Shown in pieces: positions 56,201 through 64,000 of a stretch of 64,000 nt of DNA (position 1 is the stretch's first letter; each line of letters begins with the position of its first letter). Location: NCBI GenBank assembly GCA_949825045.1, contig OX463808.1:28333674-28397673 (forward strand), read 5' to 3'. The notes under the pieces are model-generated. The model was given only the letters and a program-made list of their open reading frames with translations, was not told the origin of the DNA and ran no database searches. Position numbers and translations under genes: made by a program. The stretch comes from Argyresthia goedartella. Its lineage: Eukaryota; Arthropoda; Insecta; Lepidoptera; Argyresthiidae.

Positions 56201-59200
56201 GTGGATCCTAATGATTAGACAAGAACGAGTAGTTGCATTATATTTTGGCCTGAGTATGGCTCTAAAACTGATAGCAGCGACTACAGACAGTCTGATTGGA
56301 AGCTTTACCCCAATGAAGAACCCTTAGCCTGTATCCTGTATTCTGGGTGGCACGAACCATAGAATTATTAAATTATTATATTACATAGAATATTGAAAGA
56401 CAGGCGAGACTGTTCCAAATCCTCGAATTTATTTGTTACCGTAAGACGTAAAGCAAACCCTGCTTCTCGTACTGTTATAGCTTGCTGGGTTAAACATATT
56501 CTTAAAGAAGCAAACATCACAGCTACTCCTAGAAGTGTTCGGTCAGCTGTAGCCTCAAAGAGCTGGCTAGAGAATCACCCTGTAGATGACATTCTGGCAC
56601 GTGGAAACTGGCTCTCCGAAAATACTTTTCAGTGGTTTTACCGCCGTGAAGTGATGAGAAGCAGTTGTGATAATTCACAAAGTGTATCGCAATTGTTTAA
56701 TCCAATTGATTAATTGTAATAAGGTATACCTACCATGTATGGTTTTTGTGTTTTGATAATATTTTCTTTATTTAATTATTTAAATTATTTATACTATACG
56801 TACGAGTATAATTAATACTTGGATTATTAATTAAACTTTGATTTCATAAAATTCACATTGGCGTTATTAAAATAGCTTCCGTCACCAGGCGATAACAAAC
56901 AGGTCTCAAATATTTAAGCTAAACTTAGAATTACGGTCAAGTGATTTAATAGAAGCGTTTTACCTGAAAATAAAACGCATATTAAAATACTTACCTAATT
57001 CTAAGCCTAGAATTTTATCTCTGCCTGGTGTATTTTCGAGCCAATGATAAAAATGAGCACTCCGCCATTTACGAAAACTACAATGGCGCCATCTGCCAGG
57101 CGACGAAAGCCCGCGCAAATCCAAACCGGAAACATACGAGGTAAAATCGAGTCGAAAATGGAAAAAATCGACGGGAAACGGATATGCCTATCTCAAATAT
57201 TTAAGCCCAGCTTAGAATTAGGTAAGTATTTTAATATGCGTTTTATTTTCAGGTAAAACGCTTCTATTTACAGGGCATGTTGGACAAATTATTGCATCCA
57301 CCACAAATCGTCTAGGAAACAACTTTTTACTGGGCGTAAGCTCACCCCGGAAGCGTTTTGTGGCGACATAATGAGGTCCGTGTGCGCTGAAACTTAACTG
57401 ACGCAGTGACTTCATCGCATTGCTTCTGGCCTCACACTAGGATAGAGAATAGTGAAGCTGGACTTACGCTTTCTTCTCCATGGCGACGACCTCCGCCGAG
57501 AGGTCGCTCGGGTCGTTGTCCTCGAAGAGTTTCTCGGCTGTCGTCAGAATATCCTCGAACGGCAGATCATCCGGTAACTGCAATGTGGAACAGAGCGATC
57601 AGTGACCAGACTAACCATGATATTCCGGACAACGAGAAATCTCTCCCTCTAGGAAGCCTTGTAAATGTGTGTATGTGTGTATGTGTGAGACACAACATTC
57701 TATACTCCATTTCAATAGCATTTCATAATAATGTAAACAGAATGTCAGTTGACAGTTGTCTATGATTGAGCGAGATTTGAGTGTTGTACCTACATTGATG
57801 TCATTTCAATTTTTTAAATTGAAACGAGGTACTCACAGAACCACTAGTTTGGTTGCTGCTAATAACATCGTGCCTCCGCAGCATGTTGAGCAGTGAGAGT
57901 ACAGCGCCATGCAGTTGATAGGTAAAGGCATTAATCAAAGAGATATAGTTCGCTGTCGATTTTCGATCGATTTTTTTCTATTAGTAGTACAAAACCAAGG
58001 AGTGGGGCGCGTAATTTCAGCTTAGACGAGCTCTAGCATCATACTAAATAACTTAGTTAAATTGTTTTAGAAAATTTAGTAGAATAGAAAATAACCGAAG
58101 ATAGAGAAATATCTCAACCTGACGCGCGTCATTCGCTTGTGACAGATTCATCATCACTTGATGTGTCATCATCGATCACATTTATAATAAAAGGCTGAGT
58201 TACAGCGTCGCTAGCCACATCCATAAGGCCGTCTAATTTTTTCATCCTTTCCTCTTCGTTTTGAACGTGACCGACGCATTTTGCCCATTGGTCTGCTCCG
58301 ACTCTCGCCAATCCTTCTTTTAGCAAATTTTTTATTACTGCCATTTTAAAAGATTTATTATTTCTTCCCATGTAAGACTTGCCCAAATCAGTTCTATTGG
58401 ATTCAACTCACAGTGATATGGAGGAAGGCGCAACACAGTTACTCCTTTAGATGCGGCGAGATCATCGACATATTTTGTTCTATACTTTTCCTTTGCGAAT
58501 TTTGTGAGTAACTGTGCTTTTATTTCGCTTGCTTCAAACGCTATGGCAACGCTACGTAATAAGTAAGCTTCATATCTAAAAAAAAATAAACAGATTACAG
58601 TGGCTTACCATTTTTAAAAATTATGAGCATCCATTTCCCCGTGATAGTCTCCATCCGACTTCTTCGCTTGAAATATCCATTCCCCACCTTCGACAAATCC
58701 ATCCTCATTTCCTATATGGGTGTATTGTATCCTAAAATTGCCACTATATGCTAAATATCTCGGGTAGACTCGATCCTTAGCGCCGTTTGAGCTCCAAATT
58801 GGATCTTCGTCCGAAATAGCTCTCTTTCACTCCTTGTGTAACAAACTACTATTGTTACCTCCTTGATTTTTGAGAAAGAGGTCCTATCGTATAAAAATCA
58901 AAGTCCGTGATTTTAAGCAGATGTCGTCGTTTCAATAATAAATCCAACCAAATCGCAAAGAAAATGTCCTTAATCCAAAATATAAGAAGCAAAGTCGTCG
59001 ATAATTACTGGAAATGGAAAAACGCAGAGAACTCGGAACAATACCCACTGACACAGGACAGGGACAGCGAATGAAGTAACATTTTTTTTAAATATATATT
59101 TCCTCTTTTCACTTTTTTAGGTTCACCTCCTCCTTCGGTAGCTAGATCTCCGTTAAGTTCTTCATTATTCTTTTCATCAACAATTCAACAACAACATTCA

Positions 59201-60016
59201 ACAAATCAATCAATCAAACTGATTGATCGATCGAATCGGATCGATTCAAAAGAATGAACCACACTAACTTTCCAAAGACAATAAGACTTTGATGCGCTTT
59301 GATGAGTAAAAAAATAATATGACTTTTTACAAACTATTGAAATATTCGTCGTCCGATAATTTTGCAAGAAAATAACTATCTTAGGGGAGTTACTTGGTGT
59401 CGAAATGATGTAAGAACAATAAATGATTCCTTGGTATGTGAATGTGTTCAGGATTGATATTCAAATGTAAGTAGTTACGGCGTAATCGTGTGTAAATTGG
59501 CTTGTTTACATTATTATGAAATGCTATTGAAATGGACTTTAAAGACGACAGCTTGAGTTCCGACAATAAAGAAAATATAATCGCTATGTTTAATGTTTTT
59601 TGCTACTGTTATTTTTTTACCATCCCCGTCAAAGTTATTGTTACTAATAACGTCCAATATACAATATGCGATACGTTACCCGCGACAGAAGACAATGCAG
59701 CATGGCCATATCGCACTCGCACTCATACACTGCCGGCGCGCGGTGAGCCACGATGGCGGCTGTCACGTACACGGGGAACAGTGGAGGCGAGCACAGGAAG
59801 TAGTCGTACAGCCGCACCACGTCTGTGTACTGAAGTGGACAACATGAGGAGACCAACATGCCAGTAACTAAACACTACTTTTTGCGTGAAAGACATCTTG
59901 ATGCTGTACTGGAAATGCAGTTGTAAAGATTGATGGAAAGGAAACGAACCTTGTTGAGACTGTGTCCGAACCAGGTCAGGTACCAGGGCAGAGCGAACAT
60001 TGTGCCTACTGATGAT
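41291..60016 (-). CDS. TBC1D20: TBC1 domain family member 20 (last four exons; N-terminal exons not seen)
   Basis: TBC1D20 is an ER-anchored GTPase-activating protein for Rab1/Rab18. Exons on the minus strand: 60016-59950 ([20 protein letters not shown]), 59829-59680 ([34 protein letters not shown]), 57577-57468 ([20 protein letters not shown]) and 41516-41291. All junctions are GT-AG and in phase. The last exon is GC-rich and encodes [20 protein letters not shown] and the membrane segment [20 protein letters not shown], with TAG at 41293-41291. The order TBC end, linker, then C-terminal membrane anchor matches the human protein. The intron before the last exon is 15,951 bp and holds a mariner-like element, LINEs, a FLYWCH gene on the other strand and a DIRS element. 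Exons for the first part of the TBC domain were not found up to 64000 and probably lie beyond the window. Confidence 0.93.
41971..43692 (+). mobile_element. Mariner-like element with about 105-bp inverted repeats
   Basis: The ends cagggtggaattttgtgaca (41971) and tgtcacaaaattccaccctg (to 43692) are inverted copies; the match continues for about 105 bases to tttttgaaaagaaac. TA flanks both sides (41969-41970, 43693-43694). The length is 1722 bp. It lies in the last TBC1D20 intron. Confidence 0.93.
42341..43347 (+). pseudogene. Tc1/mariner-superfamily transposase, frameshifted
   Basis: The start ATG at 42341 gives [20 protein letters not shown], followed by a frameshift near 42460. An HTH part follows ([20 protein letters not shown]), then the catalytic part with Asp in [27 protein letters not shown] and [16 protein letters not shown]. 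By my count 35 residues separate the last two Asp, near mariner's 34. Stops or frame changes also lie near 42732, 42780 and 43213. The family resembles transposases often seen in insects with an N-terminal DUF4817-like HTH. Confidence 0.82.
43945..44305 (+). repeat. Dispersed repeat B, copy 2
   Basis: It matches 36545-36905. Just upstream, ggcattaatactcgagag (about 43911-43928) mirrors ctcgagagttttaatgcc (43954-43971), forming a short inverted pair. Confidence 0.75.
44314..44922 (-). pseudogene. Decayed transposase-like frames, possibly P-element-like
   Basis: Three consecutive minus-strand frames read in order: 44922-44725, 44705-44511 ([17 protein letters not shown]) and 44514-44314 ([36 protein letters not shown]). 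The GxxYPSK string resembles the C-terminal part of P-element/THAP9 transposases. The assignment is weak. Confidence 0.3.
44925..45480. other. AT-rich stretch without a gene
   Basis: Probably more of the same decayed element on the minus strand, but no domain can be read. Confidence 0.35.
45480..46870 (+). pseudogene. Non-LTR retrotransposon 3' fragments with ATTC tail
   Basis: Two LINE C-terminal pieces follow each other: 45505-45665 ([20 protein letters not shown]) and 46000-46570 ([51 protein letters not shown]). The latter matches the 'W-x-D ... D' end seen after RT in RTE/Jockey-like elements. The last part runs into a ttcattcattcattc tail at 46856-46870. Confidence 0.6.
46871..47192 (+). 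other. Spacer between two LINE fragments
   Basis: No open frame of note; probably LINE sequence too decayed to read. Confidence 0.3.
47193..48960 (+). pseudogene. Non-LTR retrotransposon RT (CR1/Jockey-like), frameshifted
   Basis: In order on the plus strand: an N-terminal part (47193-47381), RT motifs ([102 protein letters not shown]) and a C-terminal part ([20 protein letters not shown]). It is broken by many frame changes and by a 72-base hairpin at 48169-48240. Confidence 0.85.
48169..48240. repeat. Perfect 34-bp inverted repeat inside the LINE
   Basis: Arms 48169-48202 and 48207-48240 are exact inverted copies, separated by aacc. The arm sequence itself is RT coding sequence, so one arm is a local inverted duplication. 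Confidence 0.97.
49017..49262 (+). repeat. Tandem motif ACAGTG-N-TGACGATCG, five copies
   Basis: Copies start at 49017 (diverged), 49051, 49123, 49162 and 49234, spaced 34, 72, 39 and 72 bases. The frame 49023-49262 stays open across them and reads SVDD/SADD/SDDD repeats with intervening Val/Ser-rich blocks. It follows directly on the LINE 3' end. Confidence 0.7.
49300..49920 (+). other. Non-coding to GC-rich stretch upstream of the FLYWCH gene
   Basis: From about 49560 to 49860 the sequence is GC-rich, with open frames but no recognisable domain. It may be leader sequence of the FLYWCH gene or an old insertion; I cannot decide. Confidence 0.3.
49921..50808 (+). CDS. Small FLYWCH zinc-finger protein (two exons)
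   Basis: Exon 1 is 49921-50106 ([20 protein letters not shown]) and exon 2 is 50716-50808, with gtaagt and ctctacag ends and exact phase. The product is 92 residues. The FLYWCH pattern spans the splice: [38 protein letters not shown], then [12 protein letters not shown], giving Cys-Cys-His-Cys zinc ligands. The family is DNA-binding and, in insects, includes mod(mdg4) exons and many small stand-alone genes. The gene is antisense within the last TBC1D20 intron, and its 609-base intron holds a tRNA-like sequence. The first ATG was chosen because the frame upstream has no clear acceptor. It could instead be the last exons of a longer gene. Confidence 0.65.
50160..50232 (+). repeat. Degenerate tRNA-like sequence (SINE head)
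   Basis: The strings gtggtctagtgg (A-box-like) and gattcgaatcc (B-box-like) flank a plausible anticodon stem cctgc-ttcttac-gcagg with a CTT anticodon. Acceptor and T stems do not pair well, so it is a pseudo-tRNA or SINE head in the FLYWCH intron. Confidence 0.5.
50990..51640 (+). pseudogene. RTE-type LINE reverse transcriptase fragment
   Basis: The pieces [61 protein letters not shown] and [14 protein letters not shown] are in RT order on the plus strand, interrupted by frame changes. GVRQGD and [10 protein letters not shown] fit the RTE/BovB group. Confidence 0.8.
51641..52302. other. Spacer with LINE remnants before DIRS
   Basis: No gene. It contains the perfect hairpin at 51884-51940 and otherwise unremarkable AT-rich sequence. 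Confidence 0.4.
51884..51940. repeat. Perfect 28-bp inverted repeat with one-base loop
   Basis: Arm 51884-51911 (agtctaaaccggggcgcaac ...) and its exact inverted copy 51913-51940 are separated by a single c. Such a loop-less palindrome looks like a fold-back duplication. Confidence 0.97.
52592..53890 (+). pseudogene. DIRS ORF1 (gag-like), frameshifted
   Basis: It starts [20 protein letters not shown] and runs into a Ser run coded by agc repeats (about 52667-52690). A frame change follows ([20 protein letters not shown]), then a stop near 52960 and the main frame 52994-53890 ([20 protein letters not shown]). The C-terminus is Arg/Gly-rich ([20 protein letters not shown]), as in DIRS gag proteins. 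Confidence 0.85.
53880..55625 (+). pseudogene. DIRS reverse transcriptase and RNase H, frameshifted
   Basis: RT reads [60 protein letters not shown] and [12 protein letters not shown]. RNase H reads [38 protein letters not shown] and [13 protein letters not shown]. Frame changes lie near 54518-54550, 54660-54810 and 55290-55320. The order is typical for DIRS. Confidence 0.9.
55626..56712 (+). pseudogene. DIRS tyrosine recombinase, broken
   Basis: The core-binding part reads [20 protein letters not shown] and [20 protein letters not shown]. The catalytic part has Arg in [16 protein letters not shown]; the second box reads [14 protein letters not shown], where DIRS recombinases usually have H-x-x-R, so the His seems replaced. 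The Tyr region is [13 protein letters not shown] stop at 56216 and a gap near 56220-56390 break the frame. Confidence 0.88.
57837..57965 (-). CDS. Candidate exon of unknown gene
   Basis: On the minus strand an open frame reads [40 protein letters not shown] and ends at a strong donor (TTCT|gtgagt, 57836-57831). The upstream acceptor is not clear. It lies between two TBC1D20 exons that already join in register with the family, so it is either an unusual alternative exon or part of a transposon. Confidence 0.25.
58129..58850 (-). pseudogene. DDE_3-type transposase (IS630-like), decayed
   Basis: On the minus strand: [20 protein letters not shown] and [15 protein letters not shown] (58830-58620), a gap, then [20 protein letters not shown] (58450-58385) and [20 protein letters not shown] ... 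[19 protein letters not shown] (58350-58129). These match in order the insect DDE_3-domain transposase family with an acidic end. Frames differ between pieces. Confidence 0.75.
58851..59679. other. TBC1D20 intron sequence
   Basis: A plus-strand frame from ATG 59532 ([20 protein letters not shown]) is open into antisense exon sequence but shows no domain. Otherwise it is AT-rich repeat debris. Confidence 0.4.
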
Positions 60017-60060
60017 CTGAAATATGAATAATAGTACATTACTGCAGACGCCGGGAAAGA

Positions 60061-60116
60061 AGGGCTTGCCGGCTGAGTAGGTATAGACGGATAGTGTTAC
60101 GAAGCCGGCAAGCCCT
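60061..60116. repeat. Short hairpin, 14-bp perfect arms
   Basis: agggcttgccggct (60061-60074) and its inverted copy (60103-60116) flank 28 bases. It is probably a tiny fold-back repeat. Confidence 0.8.
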
Positions 60117-60339
60117 ATTCACGGCCAGAGGCATAGTGCTTTTCTCAAATATACGCAATGAAATAACTAAATACACCACTCAAAAAACAAATTAAAGTTT
60201 AAAAATACTACTAATCGTAAATTCAGTGTGCCCGTTGATATCTTTTGCTTTGAGCATAAAATTAAAATATATATATATATTTAACGTGTGACGAGTAACG
60301 AGAGAATATATATATGACGTAGCGTACGAATTGAGCTAT

Positions 60340-60840
60340 AGCTATAGCGTAAGGTAGTAGAGATAAGTACGGTGACCAATCAACCAACCAACCAAACCAA
60401 CCCACAGTGGTCCAATGTAGAGAAGAGGCAAAAAATTACGTTTGCTAAGTATATGTAAATATCTACAGTAATAAAGTACTTTCACTTTGACTTTGACTTT
60501 GGTAATCAGAAGCGGGATCACCACGAGCACAGGAGAAATATGCCACAGAAAAACTTCAAACACCAGTTGATGATGCACCTTATCAATGCTGTCAAGAAAT
60601 CATCAGTTGATTGGAAACAATTGCTGCCACTATCACGGAATTGAGAGTGCAGTGACCAGGTAGCTCCTGGCGTCGAATATGGAGGAAGAAGCAGCCGGCC
60701 ATGAGCCGAGCAATCTTCTGCTTCGGTTGTGGTGAACCTGTCGACGTTGTAACGTTGCTTTTCAGCGTCTGCCCCAGATCCCAGCGTCGTGTCGATCCAT
60801 AGTCGAGACCCCATTCGAGAAACTCAATCATTTGTGAGCC
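60340..60840 (-). other. Repeat-like sequence with transposon-style frames
   Basis: A ctttgactttgacttt run at 60483-60500 is a usual LINE 3' end. The overlapping minus frames at 60518-60831 (LDYGSTRRWDLGQ, HIRRQELPGHCTL) look like retroelement scraps. No domain can be named. Confidence 0.35.
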
Positions 60841-60994
60841 ATTTTGTTTTTTTTATTGTGACTCAAGTACCGCGAGTTCGCTGATAAAATGAAAGATTAC
60901 GAATAAATTTGTGGAAAACTCACAAAAAAAAGAGACTCATAGGCTTTGATAATTACAATGTTGTCGATAATTTCTAAACTGAGATTGATTGATT

Positions 60995-61260
60995 TGACGA
61001 CCCGAATGGCCGAGTCGGCAGTGACGCTGCCTACGAGGCCAAGGGTCCCGGGTTCGAGTCCCGGTGGGGGCAAATATTTGTTTGATGAGAACGGATGTTT
61101 CAACCCTAGTCATGGTTGTTTATCTATCAAAGTATAATATTTATCTATATAAGTATGTGTATCGTTGTCTAGTACCCAAGATACAGGGAATCCTAGTTTG
61201 GGGCTAGATCAATGTGTGTAAATGGTGTCCAAGGTATTATTATTATTATTATTGATTAAA
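60995..61260 (+). repeat. tRNA-derived SINE with ATT tail
   Basis: The head cgaatggccgagtcggcagt (A box) and gggtcccgggttcgagtccc (B box) resembles a tRNA. The body contains gttgtctagtacccaa and ctagtttggggctagatcaa, and the tail is attattattattatt (61238-61252). This layout is typical of lepidopteran SINEs. Confidence 0.85.
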
Positions 61261-61500
61261 TGGAAAGCTTATTGCGTTCGAAATCCGTGATTCCGGCGTT
61301 TCGGTACGGAACAAAGACGGAACGTATGTGTGTGGCTGGCCTTAACAGGTAGAAAAGTACTCAAGAAGTTTCATTGATCTGAGGTCAAAGTGTGTTTTTG
61401 TGTGATCTCTATTATTTTCTACCGGCCCGGCTTTTCTTATTGGACAATGATAATAACCTGGCTATAATTAGGACCCCTCTTGCTTTACGATTTGTTTATC

Positions 61501-61791
61501 ATGTCGAAACGAGGAAAAACGCTAAATAGTAATGCTCGTGAATAAGTGGTGAAATTGTACGACTATTTCGTACGTGAGTCTGATAACGGTGGGCCACTTT
61601 TACAGACAATAATACCGAGCCACCCTTCACCACCGGTAAAATGATGGCTGTGCTAAAAATGGGGAAAAGTTGTACGTAAAACAAAGTTTTTTTTTTACAA
61701 GATTTGCAAAGAGACATTAGAACTAATTATATCCCTAAGTGCGGATAACAGTGATGACGATGATAACTCTTCTGTTAGTTCAACTGAATAA
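61501..61791 (+). pseudogene. Internally deleted DDE_3-type transposase remnant
   Basis: It begins MSKRGKTLNSNARE, a stop, then VVKLYDYFVRESDNGGPLLQ, the usual N-terminus of this family. It ends with an acidic tail (SADNSDDDDDNSSVSSTE) and TAA at 61789-61791. The catalytic middle is missing. It is the same family type as 58129-58850, in opposite orientation. Confidence 0.6.
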
Positions 61792-62776
61792 CCAATTTCG
61801 TTTCTTTCCGATTGTTTTGGTAACATGCATAGTGTTTAAAAAGTGGATTTTATGTAGTTTTAGGTTAGCTGTCCAGTTGCTTCTTAATATGGGTAGACTA
61901 TAGGTAATGACATTTTGAACAAGTGTCATATCAATCAATGAATATCTAACGATTAATGATAAATGGTACACGTTGGCTGCATACTAAGTGTAGCAGTGCC
62001 CTTTGAGTGATAATTACGCGACTGAGATAGTTATCTACTGCATAGGGCGGATAGAACTGGCAATCGGAGCAATCGTTAAGACTTTGTTGAATTTACAAGT
62101 TCAGATTGTAGTTGGGCCTGTGGTTTGATTTTATCTTTTGGTGTAAAGTGGCTCTCTTGTTCTTGATCTGTGATATTCTTTGAGTTGTTATTATTCTAGA
62201 CAGTTTGTTTTGATTCTATGGCAGGTTGTCCGAGCTGATTTCTGACGCTATTCTTGTTTCGTTGTTATCGCTAATTATTTTGGTACAGTTCGCTTACTAT
62301 TTGTGTGTTCATAAGATCTGCAATTGAAGCGGTTGAATGATCCAGCCTACGTTTGGGTAACGCCCTAGTCTTTCTACGAACATGTATTACTTGGTGTAGG
62401 CTTGGACAGTGCAGCCTATTTGCAGGAGAGGGATGTGGAGTTATTATTCTGTTCAAGTCGTAATGATGTGGCAAATTTCAGCAAAACCAACAGAGTCTTC
62501 TACGTTCCATTCATGCCAATGGGAGGCGTTCGCTGTTGCAGATACCATGAAGCATTTTTTTAAATACCTCCAAAAATCGTGTTGGTTACTACTTGAAACG
62601 AGATTGACTTGACACTGAGATTTCACAGCTGGTGATGATTTTTTCTTTTGATTGCACTGTAAATAGAGTGACTGGAGCCAACCCTCTAGAACTCATAATG
62701 GCTAATGGATGATGTAGGGCAGACACTAGATCTCAATACTTGAAAGTGCGCTCCTAGTGTTCAAGTGCTTTTTTTT
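61792..62776. other. Non-coding stretch
   Basis: Open frames here (61780-61971, 62271-62474, 62409-62612) have no recognisable domain. I see no supportable feature. Confidence 0.4.
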
Positions 62777-63110
62777 TGACCGAGCGAGCGAAGCGAGCGA
62801 AGGGCTCCATTTCGACAAGATAGGAGGCCGATTTTGATTTCGTCTGTCTCTATGTCTGTCAGTTCCGGTCTAGGGGCCACAGTTTTCAAGCGATCCCCAC
62901 AAAACTTGGCACAATTGTTCCTTGAATTAAAAGTTTTTTTTTGTCGAGAGCTTTTCTCGATTTTCCCCTTCGGGGAATGGAGTTATGACGTCATTAATTT
63001 TTTGTATGGGATTTTTTTATTTATTATTTCTGAAGCCTATCAAATTAAAGGGCTTCATGAGCCGGTTCTAAAAATATACTACACAAGTACCTTTCGGCCG
63101 CCTGTTTCCT
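62777..63110 (+). repeat. Dispersed repeat of LINE 3'-end type
   Basis: gaccgagcgagcgaagcgag, gaggccgattttgatttc, a gtctgtctctatgtctgtca run and gatccccacaaaacttggca form a pattern common in lepidopteran interspersed repeats. There is no usable coding frame. Confidence 0.5.
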
Positions 63111-63456
63111 AAAAATCTATGAAATATTTTCAAAACATACCAAGTTTGACTCCTCGAATTAGGAGACGGATTAGTAAAGAAAGACGATTTATACAGACCA
63201 TGAGAGTGAGTGAAATAGACTACAACTATTTTCGTGAAAAGTCAAACGGTTGTATTTTAAATCGCAAAATGTAGTTTACAAAGTTATTGGTGCGGCTTCT
63301 TTACTAATTGATTTTGATTGAATCTAAAATTACTTATTACTTACCTAAAAATGGGTTCACAGTCGCTCCTGTTCGCGAGGTCTACTGCCCACAGGGCTAC
63401 AAGTATTTTTATTTAGAATAGGATTATGTTTGTTGTCATTAAGACATTGGGTGGGT

Positions 63457-64000
63457 GGGAAGATAATGGATTGCCACAGGGTAGTGTCCTGGCGCCAAGT
63501 CTGTTCAACATATATACAAATGACCAGCCTAGGACACAGGATACCAGAAGCTTCATATACGCTGACGACCTAGCACTCGCGGCTCAATCGGACACCTTCG
63601 AGAGCGTGGAGGGAATAATTTCCTCTTCCCTGAACAAGCTTGGCGAATACTATGCTGCTAACGGTCTGAAGCCAAACCCAGCCAAAACCGAGGTCTGTGC
63701 ATACCATCTCCGCAATAGGGATGCTAAAAGGGAACTTAACATCATATGGAGAGACGTAAAACTGTCCCACAACAGTTTCCCTAAGTACCTCGGCGTAACC
63801 CTAGACAGAAGCCTGACAATGAAGCAGCATTGCGCGAAGACCCAACAAAAAGTGTGCACACGCAACAACCTGCTCAAGAGGCTGACCACGACATCCTGGG
63901 GAGCAAAGCCAACCGTCCTGCGCACCACAGCTCTGGCGCTGTGCTACTCTGCGGCTGAGTACGCCTGCTCTGTGTGGGAACGTTCAACGCACGCAAAGCT
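63457..64000 (+). pseudogene. Non-LTR retrotransposon RT fragment (runs off the window)
   Basis: One long plus frame reads DNGLPQGSVLAPSLFNIYTN, RSFIYADDLALAAQSDTFES, NGLKPNPAKTEVCAYHLRNR, NSFPKYLGVTLDRSLTMKQH and SAAEYACSVWERS to the window end. It covers RT motifs from 'PQGSVLSP' through the thumb. The type is Jockey/I-like. The 5' part is missing upstream of 63457; the frame is otherwise open, so this may be a fairly young copy. Confidence 0.88.

Larger units (their letters stand above)
52303..57268 (+). mobile_element. DIRS-type tyrosine-recombinase retrotransposon
   Basis: About 5 kb with DIRS gag, RT, RNase H and a tyrosine recombinase on the plus strand, bounded by inverted terminal repeats instead of LTRs. 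The left end (52303-52444) is mirrored, in two parts, at 56933-56952 and 57040-57220 (gagcactccgccatttacga, gtcgaaaatgg, cgacgggaaacggatatgcc). A 59-bp exact inverted pair (56948-57006 and 57210-57268) lets the right end fold back. No target duplication is expected for DIRS. The element lies in the last TBC1D20 intron. Confidence 0.92.

Overview
The window looks like insect nuclear DNA, most likely from a moth or butterfly. It is AT-rich and has compact host exons with GT-AG introns. The repeats are a typical lepidopteran mix: tRNA-headed SINEs with ATT tails, the dispersed 'gggtcccgt/cccttcgggtac' repeat, RTE-like and Jockey/CR1-like LINEs, and hAT, Harbinger, Tc1/mariner and pogo DNA transposons. 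The order assignment is inference; no species can be named from the sequence.

Four host genes are clear. Cul3 (plus strand, last three coding exons, 773-5362) encodes the C-terminal end of the BTB-adaptor ubiquitin ligase scaffold, including the neddylation region. Tail to tail with it lies tectonic (TCTN, minus strand, five exons, 8690-5645). Immediately upstream on the same strand is B9D2 (minus, four exons, 9696-8693). B9D2 and tectonic belong to the same ciliary transition-zone (MKS) complex. Only two bases separate the B9D2 stop codon from the tectonic start codon, inside one uninterrupted exon, so the pair looks dicistronic. A 14-base sequence matching every position of the RFX X-box consensus lies 117 bases upstream of the B9D2 ATG. 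TBC1D20, the Rab GTPase-activating protein with a C-terminal membrane anchor (minus, four exons seen), runs from 60016 to 41291; a 16-kb intron before its last exon is full of transposons. A small two-exon FLYWCH zinc-finger gene (49921-50808, plus) sits in that intron.

The rest is nested mobile DNA. From 10034 to 19365 lies a decayed PIF/Harbinger element, split by a 5.4-kb hAT element (10230-15674) with a perfect 8-bp target duplication. The hAT carries an antisense two-exon gene and two fold-back elements. From 19447 to 36565 come a copia fragment, a pogo element invaded by a Tc1 element, then a heavily rearranged BEL/Pao and gypsy block. That block includes a 1.08-kb head-to-head inverted duplication of the BEL reverse transcriptase and a 12-kb stretch flanked by a 106-bp direct repeat of pogo sequence. 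The TBC1D20 intron holds a mariner-like element with about 105-bp inverted repeats, several LINE fragments and a nearly whole DIRS element (about 52303-57268). The last 4 kb hold SINE, LINE and transposase remnants.

The most interesting biology is the B9D2-tectonic pair with its X-box. The most interesting structural theme is repeated fold-back duplication: perfect hairpins at 48169 and 51884, a small one at 13003, and the large BEL palindrome.
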